NCBI RefSeq assembly: GCF_004337985.1
Contig: NC_043744.1
Coordinates: 5,055,316-5,119,315, forward strand
Length of the DNA stretch: 64,000 bases
From: Pyricularia pennisetigena
Taxonomy: Eukaryota > Ascomycota > Sordariomycetes > Magnaporthales > Pyriculariaceae
Direction: 5' to 3'
Shown: positions 11,933 through 22,336 of the stretch, in pieces
Layout of the letters: each line of letters opens with the position of its first letter
Position numbering within the stretch: position 1 is the stretch's first letter
Program-made: the position numbers and the translations under genes
Notes under the pieces: generated by a model
The model's database searches: none
What the model saw: the letters and a program-made list of their open reading frames with translations, nothing else
Told to the model about the DNA's origin: nothing

Positions 11933-14485
11933 TTTGATCTGATTTCCGAGTCGGACGTGGCAAGGTGGGTGTTGGGGATAGTAGTAGCTGCTAGACTTGG
12001 AACAGCTCTACTATATTCTGGAAGAAAACCACCAATTTTCGAACAAGGACTTGACTTGGCTTTGTGACCCTTTGAGATATCTGTGATCTATACTTGCTTG
12101 ATGATAATGAGCAGAAACCGAATGTAGCTTTCTGCAACAGGAACTGGTCAAAAGAGAGTATGTATTTGAAGGCTTGACACAGAGAATCTTCACAGAAGGA
12201 GTGGCTAGGGCGCGGTTGGTGGGGGGTGGTCGGGGGAATTCAAAAAGAAAAGGGAAGACAAAAAAATGTTCACAGAACTAATGACTTGTCCGGAAGTCGG
12301 AATATTGTCAAACCAAAGACACGGTCTGCTGGTGAGATAAAAAGGGAGGGGGAGGTTGGGCAAATAAAAGGGTAGCGCGTACAGTACGACAAATGGGAAA
12401 GAGTGAGAGGAAAGTGAAGACAGAGGAAATCTCAAGTTTTGTTCCACACTGCAAGACCATAGCATCACGTCAATGAGCAAATAAATAAAAAAATACTTTA
12501 AGTGCACCTTAACTATAATTACTACAGGGTAACATGGTACCCCAAGGAAAAACGGCACCGGGATGGAGAACAACGTTGAAGTGAACTGCCAGTCGGATTC
12601 CTAACGTCGTCTGATGTGGCACCGGAACGTTCGACGTGCGCACCCGCCCCGTTTCTTTCCAACAAGAGACATCGTTATCTGTTGCACTCTTTTAAAAATC
12701 CCATGTCCCCCGACACACCGGCACCCCTGACCCCATAATGCCAATTATCTGTTCTTGGGATGAAATGCTGAGGGATATTCCGTGTAAAATATGTTCTTGG
12801 TACTATCATGTATGTATTATCCCTAGGCATTTCAATCGTCCGAGTGTCATTCAACCAGAGTACGATCCGTTCCTACAATCTGCCATCCGAACAAAAGTGC
12901 ACAAACGACCAACGCCTGCCGACATTTCGTTTAAAAAACCCCAACCTCTGGATCGCCGTGTTTCGTTCCACCAGCCCTCAACCGCCCTCAACCGCGCCCC
13001 CAAAACGCCAACCCTTCCCAAACAAAAAAAAAAAAAAAATCTACAACCAATACGCCAAGCGTGATTCCCTTTTCGATTGCCGATCCTTTGACGAAATATT
13101 TCCCAGGATACAAGGTTTGGTTTGTCGATTCTTTTCGAAGGTGAAAACAAAAAAAGGTTCAACGTCGCAACAACCACAGGCCATGGACTTGGCGTAGTGG
13201 TTCGGGAAGGGAGCTGAAACGACGCGAGTCACCAATTGAGAGGCCCGATGGAGAAAAGGACACCACATCCCGTGGCACCTCCGCTTAAAACGAAGCCGCT
13301 GGAGGCGCTGGAGGCGGGACTCGGAACTCGGAGGGGGGAAGGGGGAAGGGGGTTCCTTGGCTTACAGACTCCATAAGCGATCCGATTAGGCAAGCAACCT
13401 GTATCTGACCAATTACTACACTCGATTACACGAAGCAGCTGCTCCATTGGGGAATAGGTCCATGAGGGATGGCACCCTTGTGAAACGGCCCCCCCTCCCC
13501 CAATAAAGGAAAGACGGGGCAGAATCGTAGAAGAAGAATAAGAAAAAAAGAAACTTTCGAGCCCTTCATCACCTATATTCATATGCTTCTTGGTTTCGAC
13601 TTGGTTATTTTCTAGTCGAGTGGTGCCCTATCATCTCATCAGGTGACAGGAAGACGTTCAAGGACGGCCCAAATATGAGCAGATTTGATCCATATAATCT
13701 CCCATCAATAAAGTTTAGCATATGCATGTAAAATGCAACGACTTGAGTGGTAATGTGGCGCTGACGCAATCAATATATATTGACTCTCGGGCGCATCGCA
13801 ATAATTCCCCGACAACTCCCATTCTAGCAAAGCCACCAAGCACGCAGGCAGGTGTCCCCTGTATTACAGTATTGAGCACTCCGAAGGCGACGCTCACCGT
13901 ATTCCAAAAACAATCCTGTCATGACTTCACCGCATTGGGCAGACGATCCGAAGCCACTGATTGGTTGATGCCAGTTGTTGCAGGCTATATTTACCGAAAT
14001 CACTGGCATTAGTCATTGACGGGAGCATTCGTCTTTTGGCTGTGTTTTTTTTTTTTTTTTTTAGTGCAACACCAGTCGTTATCTGCCGAGCAGCAATGCG
14101 GGATTTGCTATTGGCATTCGAGCCCGGCATCTGGGTTAGTGCTTGTGGTTTCCCAATGTAGTTGGTCCTGGTTGGTCTAAAAATCATCGACACAGAGCGG
14201 CATGCAACGAATCAGAGTAAAGCCGGCTCACTGAATATGTCGATCTCGTGCCTGCCAAGCCCTACAAATAAACGCTGTCGACAATCTATTCAGGATAATC
14301 TATTTCAGAACACATTGCTTGGAGTGGTCCCTGATGACTATACTTTTTTTTAGATGCAAGCAAACTCAACGCGCTCCTGTAAACATGTTCAGTCCCCCCT
14401 GACAGACGCACACCAGATCCCAACGAGAACCATGTACGACACCACGTCTCCCCCAAAAAAGCTCATGGCACTAAATCGAGCTTAT
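11933..14485. other. Long gene-free region with homopolymers
   Basis: About 2.55 kb lies between the start of the secreted-protein gene and the stop of the WSS1-like gene. It includes the promoter of the former, an A17 run at 13023–13039 and a T18 run at about 14045–14062. Short open frames on both strands here run through these homopolymers and show no family signal, so I call none of them. Confidence 0.55.
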
Positions 14486-16198
14486 CTACACCCCAGAGCT
14501 CTTCCGTTGCCCACAAACACCGCATACGCCACAGTCACCGGCATTGACGTACGCGCTGCCCGCGCAGGCATCACTGCTACAGCGCCAAGACCTGGCGTCG
14601 AGGCCTGGATCGAGTACATTCGAGCACACCGCACATCGAAACGATCCTTTCTCGTTGGCGAATGAGCAAACAGAGCAAGCAGAAGTAGGATCATGGCCAT
14701 TGGCTTCTGTGGTAGGTGTGGATGACGACCCCAAGGCTGGCAAATCAGCGGACCTCTGGGGAACAGGCGGTGAATGCTGTGATGATTTCAATGTCTTGGC
14801 TTTAGGCCTATCATGATTTGGTGAACTTTCTGCTTTCAGTGCCGGGGACGCGCTGCTCGTCTGAGGAGCTGGTTTGCGATTCGGTGGATTGCTAGATATT
14901 CGATTCTTACCACCATTGATGCTCGACTGATCGCTGCTAAGCGAAGTTGCTGTTTTCAAAGGGGTGTTTTGTCCCTCTCCATCGGTATCCGGCTCCGAAG
15001 CAGTAGAAATGTCTTCTTCCTTGATGACCATTGGCTCTTCTGTTTTGGCTTTTGACAATCCAGCAATTGCACCCTTCCCCCTAAATGTCGACCGCAGCTC
15101 TACCAGTTCTTGCCTGGCATCTTGATCATCTGGATTCTCATCCTCGCAGACCTTGACCATTCCATGGCCCTTGTTGTCCACAAGTGTCGTTTTGCCATCA
15201 ATGTCCACTGCATCCGGTAGTCCCAGTTCTCCCGGCTCGTCCTCGTAATCATCTTCAGTGTCAGGATCGGAAGCAGTGGAAGGTTCGTCCTCATCCTTGA
15301 CAGTGATTGGCTCAGTCTTCAACTGAGTTTGTTTCTTCTCCTTCTTCACCACCGGCTCCGTCTCTCCACTCTGCTGCTGTTGCCCGAACCGTGCCAACGC
15401 AGCCGCAGCCCTCAGCTCCCTTCCACGCTTGCTCCCAGCAACCCTTGGCTTCGCGGCTGTCCGTTTCCCCTTCTCCAGCTCAGCCTTGACGGCCACATCC
15501 TCGCCCAGCGCAACCCCGCCCTTGCCAAACTTCTTCAGGATCCTGCGCTCCTTCTTCTGCTGGTACGTCAACTCCGGGCCTTTCCTCTTGCGCCTCCGAG
15601 ACCGGTACGTGCCGCCGCACAGGTGCTCCGGCAGCGGCTCGTCCGGCAGCACCGTGTTGGCTTCCCAGTCGCCCGTCTTGAGCGACGTGCCGCGGCCCCA
15701 GAGTCCCTCTCCTGTATAACCGCGGCCCCAGAGGGCACGCATCTGGTCGGCGTACAGGTTTCGCACGGCCCAAAAGGCGCGCGAGTGGTTCATCTGCTTG
15801 CAGTGCGCCAGCTCGTGCATCATCACCATCTGCACGTGCTCAAACGGCAGCCAGCGGCCAGTGAGCGGGGATCGGAGCACGAGCTGGATGACCTCGCCCG
15901 CGTTGAAGTTGCGCCCCCAGAACTCGCGGTTCGGCTCGTACTCCTCGAGCGACATTATGGATATGCCATGCTCTTTCATTATTGGTACTGTGATGTGCTG
16001 GTTAGCCCAGGCCATCCCCCGCTTGTGAGGAGCAGCATCATTGCCATCAATGCGGAAGTACTAACCACATTGCGCTGCAATGCGCTCCAGGAAATCCTGC
16101 GCTGTAGCTTCATTTGGGCCCTTTAACGGTTTTATGAAGATGACATTTGGGTTTGGCTGTGACCTTTTCGCATTGAGGCGTTGTATGCCAATGGGCAT
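14486..16198 (-). CDS. WSS1: WLM-domain metalloprotease, WSS1-like (DNA-protein crosslink repair)
   Basis: Two exons: 16066–16198 and 14486–15987, phase 1, 78-bp intron (GTTAGT…CACAG); 544 residues. The real start is the MPIGIQRLN ATG at 16198; an in-frame ATG inside the intron side would truncate the WLM domain. WSS1/Spartan-type proteases cleave proteins covalently trapped on DNA, with SUMO and Cdc48 help in yeast. The WLM domain occupies roughly residues 1–150: SLEEYEPNREFWGRNFNAGE, then the zinc site HELAH at 102–106 with third ligand H112 (HExxHxxxxxH, Glu103 catalytic). Basic, acidic and Ser-rich linkers follow, with several short hydrophobic–acidic stretches that could be SUMO-interacting motifs. 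Residues about 479–544 hold CxxC…CxxC zinc-finger pairs of RanBP2 type. The family assignment is firm; exact orthology to yeast WSS1 is inferred. Confidence 0.88.
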
Positions 16199-16864
16199 CT
16201 CGACAGACTAGATCTAAATTACAGGGCCTAAAGCGACTGCGAGTACAATGCGGCGATAAACCAACAAACGCAATAGACTAAACCGAGAAAGTTTACCAGG
16301 AGGTGGTGTTGATGAATGAGAAAGATTGAAATGGTGGTAGAGCAATGAATGTCTGAGGAATCTCCCGTGAAAGCGCGATATGACGACGCCACTGTGGTGG
16401 GGCAAACTTGGATGTCGCATCACGAAGTCAGCTGACTTAATCGCCTATGGCCGTTTGACCCGGCCGTATTCGGCCTGCAGGAACGCCAAGCACGTATCGA
16501 ATGCAATGGGTTAGTAAACCGTAGCTTTGAGTTCAGTCTTCCCCCAACTCATGCTTCTAGTCCCTTCATAGTGTTATGTGGAGTCGTGACCCGCTGAAAC
16601 AGTCCGCTTCCAACTAGGTATGTCTAGCACATCGGCCGCTGGGCACCGTTGATAAAGAGAAATTGCTTGTAATTTTTCCCTATCATCAATTAGAGATGCG
16701 AACGCCGTGGAGGAAACTCGGGAGTGCAGACAGCAAGTGTGAGATCGAACTCATTATCTCCAGCAGCCTCCGTATGCTACAAGAACCTCCGGTTTCTGAA
16801 CTCAACATGAAAGAACTAGAATGCCGACCCGTAAAAGTCGTGCTGTGATTCCCCAAAACGCCAT
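16199..16864. other. Intergenic region upstream of the WSS1-like gene
   Basis: This 666-bp stretch is the 5' flank of the WSS1-like gene and the 3' flank of the next leftward gene. I see no coding or RNA signal in it. Confidence 0.5.
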
Positions 16865-17565
16865 CTATTTCCTCCTACGTTCCGTAGCCTCTATCCGGTC
16901 CTCCAAAGTTGTCAAGTAGTTGCTCAACCGTTGCACAGAGGCTTGCAGGTTCTAAATATTACCAATCAGTAAGGAGTCAGTCAAGTCAGCAGGACGATCT
17001 AAAAAAGAGAATTAGGCGCCATAGTAGTTTCCCTCCAAGGCCGGTAAATGACTGAAGTGGGGACAGGGACTCGAGAACCATCCGATGATGTTGGTCTCGC
17101 GCAAAGAGGGCCATTACGATCGTCTAAGAATGTGTTCGTGCCATGCTGCTGTTGTGTGTTCTTTCAGGTTGATGAGACAAGGAAAGTTATCAGATGCAGT
17201 AACGCACGTAGATATCTTCTGTCAGCAGGTCATTTGCCGCCTTGTATTCCTGGAGCACGTAATAGTACACTCCGGAGCCAGCAAGGGTAGTGCCAAATAG
17301 GAAACCGAAAAGACTGTAGTTGCAAAAGGTCGCGTTAGCAACGGACAAGGAGACGAAGCCTTGGTGAGCGAACGGGGACGTCTGAGTGTGAATTGGCCAC
17401 CAATTGAGCAACTTACCCTCCCCTGAAGGCACCGACGGGCTTGCGAGCGGGCAGCGTCGCATTCGAGACAGCATCGAATCGCCGCGTGGTAGTCTGGAAG
17501 CTGCGAGCTAACGGCGACGTGCGACCCAACACACGGGCACCAGTCGAGAACAATCGAGAAGACAT
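16865..17565 (-). CDS. Small fungal mitochondrial-type membrane protein, unknown function
   Basis: Three short exons reconstruct one protein: 17417–17565, 17208–17313 and 16865–16951, giving 113 residues. Introns are 103 bp (GTAAGT…TACAG) and 256 bp (GTGCGT…TTAG); phases 2 and 0 join cleanly. Residues 1–40 are rich in Arg, Ser and Thr and lack acidic residues until later, as in a mitochondrial targeting sequence. Residues about 50–70 (GLFGFLFGTTLAGSGVYYYV) form one membrane segment or hairpin. The rest (EYKAANDLLTEDIY…LQASVQRLSNYLTTLEDRIE) is a short amphipathic coiled coil ending in RRRK. I recognise the layout as a conserved small protein of filamentous fungi but know of no assigned function. 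No single open frame spans it, so it is easily missed by annotation. Confidence 0.8.
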
Positions 17566-18213
17566 TTTGTGTACAATATATGGTAGATGTAGAAGATCCT
17601 GGTTGGGTCCAGGGTCTCAGGTTCGCGAGTGAAAGTGACAGATGGATGGTCTTATGGATGTTTGGTCGAAGGAAGTTGGTGGAGCCCTGCGGAATCAACA
17701 CTGGCCGCGCGGAGGTGAGGACCGGAGTAGAGTGGGACGCGGTTGATAAGGCGGTCTAGGCCGGCAATACCCAATCGTCTCAAGGAAGGGATGCCGTGGC
17801 GAAATAAGCTACTTACCTCATAATTAGTGCAAATAGCAAGCTGCAAGTGCTGAACCCCTGCGCCACGCCAAGACCACTGCGGGGGCAGTTGAGACTCGGG
17901 AGAATATATTCATCAAATTCATACCAAATATAAGGGTTTTACGCCTCGATTAGGCCACGTTTCGCAGGTGAGGCTCAACTGAGATCAACGGAATGCTATT
18001 TGTGATTTTAGTCAAACTTGACAGGTTGGTGTGCAGAAAGAATCATAAAAAAAACAACATTATCCTTTCCTGATACGATTTTACTGATGACTAGGTTGTC
18101 ATGTATGGAAAAAAAAGCAGTTGAAATTCTTCTGGTAACCTAAGATCTTGTGGTATTTTTTTTACATAACAAATCATCAAGTGTACGTCAAGCGGCAAAC
18201 GCTCAAACGAGCT
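17566..18213. other. Intergenic region, PDI 3' flank and upstream promoter
   Basis: The stretch holds the promoter of the small mitochondrial-type protein and the 3' untranslated region of the PDI gene. No gene is supported. Confidence 0.5.
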
Positions 18214-19955
18214 TTACAACTCATCGTGCTCCTCCTTCTTCTTCTCGGCAGCCTCAGTTGCCTTGGCATCCTTAGTCTCAGCCTCAGTAGCAGCCGGGGC
18301 AACCGGGGTCTCCTTCTCGGCCTCAACGGCAACCTCGGCCTTGTACTTGCCGTTCTCCTTGATGAAAGTGATCAAGTCCTCGACAGTGCGCGAACCGCTG
18401 TAGGTAGCGGGCGAGTCCTTCTTACCAGCAGCGTAGAGCTTAATGGTGGGGAAACCCTGGATCTCGTCGGGAACGTCGTTGGCAGTGGCATCAACCTTGG
18501 CGATGACGACCTTGTCCTTGAAGTCGGACTTCTTGTAGAGGGCACCAAGCTCCTCGTACTTGGGGGCCAGAGCCTTGCAGTGACCGCACCAAGGGGCGTA
18601 AAACTCAATAAGAACGTCCTTGGTGTCGTCAAGAACAATATCGTCGTAGTTGTGGGCAACGACAACGGTAACAGGGCCATCGTTGGTCTCAGGAATAGGC
18701 TCGGACTTGACGCTGGGCTCGATCTTGCCGGCAACGAAGTCCTCGACAAACTTGGAGATGGCCTCGGTGGTGATCTCCTTGTCCTGGTCGAAGGGGAACT
18801 TCTGGTTCTTGACAGTCTCCTGGATGGCGAAAGCAGGGAACTTGTCGACCTTCAGGTTAAGGTTGCCAGCGTGGGCGCCAAAAGCCTTAGCATCGATAGT
18901 GGCGAAGTTGATGGCGCCACGATGCTTCTCGGCGATAGACTTGATGGCGTCGCTGAGCTTGGTACGCTCCTCTGCGGTCTCAGCGAAGATGTAGGCCAGA
19001 GGAATGCCAGCGGACATGTAGTCGGAGTAAGTCTCGGGGCCAACCTCGCCGATCAAAGGAGTGGCAGCGGTCTTGGCAAACTTCTCAATCTCTTCAACAT
19101 CAAACTTCTTGTCAAAGACAGACTTGCCCTCATCAAACTCCTTGTAGACAATAATGGCGGGAGCCTTGACGCCCTCGGCCTCTGCAAGGGCAGCGTCGGT
19201 GCTGGAGCCGAATGGGTAGTGGTCACGGAGCTTCTCCGCAGCCTGGGTGAAGATCTCAGTCGAGGCCTTGTCGTCGCCAGACAGATAAGCGACGACGACA
19301 ACCTTGTCGGTCTTCTTAAACTCCTCGAGGCTATCCTTTGTGACGGATGAAACAGCAGGCAGAGACTGCTTGACCATGTAGGAGATAATGCTAAATGGGA
19401 AATTGGTATTGATCAGTAACCAGAGCATGAATTTGTACAAGGCTGCTCGGGAGCCATTATAAACAACTTACGCGTCTTCCTTCCTTTGGCCCTTGTAGGG
19501 TGAGACGTTGTCAAGGCCACGGAAGACCTTCAGGGTAGGGTAGCCCTCGACGCCGTGTGTTTGGCACAGGTCCTGCTCCTCTGTGCAGTCGACCTTGATG
19601 AGCTTGATGTTCTTATCCTTGAGGGAGGTAGCAGCCTTCTCATATTCGGGGGCAAGCGCCTTGCAGTGACCGCTGTCGAACAAAATGAATTGTTAGTGCT
19701 TGTCTAGGCTTGCAAAATGTCCGTGTGCCGTGTGCGGATGGTAGGGGCCAGGGTGCTGCGGGGAAGATTGTTGGACGACGGGATACTAGCTTACCACCAC
19801 GGCGCAAAGAACTCGGCAAGCACGAGGTCGTTCTCCTTGATGTATGCGTCGAAAGTGTCCTTCTTCAGTTGGACAACATCTGAAGGCTCCTCTGAAGCAG
19901 ATACCACGGCAGCGGTGGCCAGCAGGCCCAATGCAAGGCTCCTCACGGTATGCAT
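18214..19955 (-). CDS. PDI1: Protein disulfide isomerase, ER lumen
   Basis: Three exons: 19795–19955, 19472–19672 and 18214–19390; 512 residues. PDI catalyses formation and rearrangement of disulfides in the ER lumen. Residues 1–20 are a signal peptide. The a domain has [18 protein letters not shown] with active Cys at 54 and 57; the a' domain has [18 protein letters not shown] near residue 389. The b and b' domains lie between, and an acidic/Lys-rich tail ends in the ER retrieval signal HDEL. Intron 1 (122 bp) cuts the codon of the first active-site cysteine (TG|C), and intron 2 (81 bp) lies after the conserved KGQRKEDA. Length and domain order match fungal PDI. Codon usage is strongly C-ending, as expected of an abundant protein. 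Confidence 0.97.
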
Positions 19956-22336
19956 CGTGTATGAGAGCAAAAGATGAGCGTAAAGTATTTCGCCTACGAT
20001 TGATAACGGAACAGCTCTGAGGTTCCACCGTCAATTGTGCGACTGGGTTTGATGTACAAGATTGGAAATTAAGGAAACAAAAAAGAGTTGAAAGAAGGGT
20101 TGTTGGGAAACCTTTATGTCCGGAGGCTTTTTGTACCTAGTCAAATGTGGGAAACGCCGTACATGCAAAGCTATGGGTCTGGTTTTTGGAAGATCTGTTC
20201 CAATGCGGTTTTGAAGGACACCTGTCTTTTTTCCAGGGACCAGTTGGGGTAATGCTGAGCGGACTGCTACTCAGCCCACAATACAAGGAAGCTTAAGGTG
20301 GGCGCATGCACCAAGTGGGGTCGGCGCAAGAAGAAATGTTCCCCATCAATTCCGCGCCAAGGCTGGCTCAACCTTGCCAAAATTCTGCTTGGCAACTCGG
20401 TCTGAGCTTCCTGGTGTGACGGGCTGCATCACAATCATCTTCAAGTTATTGCGCAAACCTGGGATACAAAACATCCCGTTTCCTAGTTTAGACAAGCCAG
20501 ATCCCGGAACCAGATGCAGACGAGGCCAGATCACTGCTGTACATAAATAAATCAACACTTGTCCTCTTTTGTCATGAACAGCCGAACCCGCGAGCAGCGG
20601 AAAGACCAGGAGCTCCACGTTCGCCTCCTCAATTTTTCTTTCTGTATTATAAATCGGAGTGTGATGAGTATTCCATTTCGGATGCGGCACCCAGGATCAC
20701 AGCCTCATGGGCGAAAGTAATCCCTGGGTTGTAGATCCCAGAATAGGTATGTATGCAGTACCACCGAATGAACCAAATACGGCCTTGGCACCATCGTTTT
20801 GTCGCATATCTGGCCTCTGGGGACATTATTCAGTAATAACTTGCAGATGTACCCGAATTAGCTGATAATGAGTTTGCACGACTTGGTAGCCCCACTACAT
20901 TCAATCAACAGCAATTGGACAACAACCTTCTCTCCATTACCATCGCCTCAAGACTGCCGAATGTCATCGCCTGACAAGGCTTGCCAACCTTGCCCCCAAG
21001 GATTACTTACCATAGTACACTAGACTCGTTCAGGCTTAGTCTGCGATCTGTCCCTCACGCATTCTTTGCCAGCTAGACTGGAGCTAAAACCGGCCTTCAG
21101 ACCTTAAGAATAGCAACAAAACCCCTGGTCTAAATACCACAGCCACTATCAAGGCAACCTATACCGTGCCTTACGTGCATTTTGTACAGCCCGGCGGCAA
21201 CCATCAAACCTCATATCCCTGACTATCAATATTGTTGATACTAAACAACCAGCCTTTGCCTCGAGTAATTAGAAACAATAGCTACTTGATCGCCAGCATT
21301 TCAACCTCATGCACCCAAGAGGTTCAGCATTGATGCATTTCTAGGCACTTGGGTTGTCTAGATAATCTCGTTTCTTCCAAACATAGCTTTTTACCCATGC
21401 CAAATATTACACGAAATCCTCGTCACCAAGGTTGTTATTGTTGGCTGGTTACTGTTCGTTTCCAGCACACATCTTACAAAACAATAGTCAGTGTCACTGG
21501 TTATCTATCTCAACTGGGCTCATTACCTGGTCCGCTCCCTGATTCGAAGTTGGGGCAACGCTTCACACCATCTGTCTTGTCAAGCCTGAAGCAGCCTCGC
21601 TCATCTGCAGCTATTTTCAATGGCAGAACAATATCTGGCCAACAAACCGTTCAAGCACGGGAACAGTATATTTGGGATTATATGAAATTTTGACTTTATC
21701 TCGTTGACAGGTAGACAGGTAGGCAGGTAGGTAGGTCGGTATGAGCAGGTCGTGTGATTAGGCGAGGACTGTTCCAACTTGATTCTGGAATCCGAAGCGA
21801 CTCTAGGAAGAGAACTTTCGACACCTGCTCTTCTAGGCAGGTAAACTGTTGGTTGATGATGCCTTCCTTTCCCGGCCGAGTCGGGCACATTGGTGGCACC
21901 TGACAAGTTGGAATTGGTGAGACGAGGCAGGTAATCGACCAAGCGGACCAGCACCTAACTTGAGAACCCGATCGCCTCCAAAGGAATTCAGCTTCAACCA
22001 GCCAGCCTTATTTGCATCCGTGGCCCAGACACTCGGCAAGTTGCTAAGATTCTAGCAAACCACATCACCAAGTCATCCATGCACCTTGAGCTCATACTAT
22101 CTGTTGTCTTTGTCCGTGTTCCCTATCACGACTGTCGTAATCGCAAAATTGTTCCCATTACTTGCTTGCTTCACCCTGATAATCTTATTCGTGCCGACGT
22201 CACTCAAAGCTTTCGTGGCTCTCGAGTCTTACGCTTGACTTTGGGTCAAATTTGCTGGGCAAGCTGCTCGCCGGAGACCTGGGTGCTCTCTACCGAAGCC
22301 TGTGGATTCCTTCGTGCCCTCTTTAAATGTATCGTC
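19956..22336. other. Divergent gene-free region between PDI and a disordered protein
   Basis: About 2.4 kb without a supported gene contains the PDI promoter and the promoter and 5' leader of the rightward gene. A degenerate GGTA/GGCA repeat lies at 21708–21740. The frame upstream of 22337 stays open back to 22079, so a longer N-terminus of the next gene is possible; its composition looks non-coding. Confidence 0.5.

Noticed and set aside
12738..13268. Overlapping open frames on both strands around an A-run
   Set aside because: They traverse the A17 homopolymer, have no homologous motif and no plausible splice partners.
18148..19350. 400-codon + strand open frame opposite PDI
   Set aside because: Leu/Val/Gly-rich antisense product caused by strongly biased codon use of PDI; the minus strand encodes an unmistakable PDI.
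21349..21954. Open frames near the GGTA repeat
   Set aside because: Composition looks non-coding; lies in the upstream flank of the disordered-protein gene.
22079..22336. Longer N-terminus for the disordered protein
   Set aside because: The frame is open, but the residues are hydrophobic and Cys-rich, unlike the rest; the ATG at 22337 is a better start. Kept as an alternative only.
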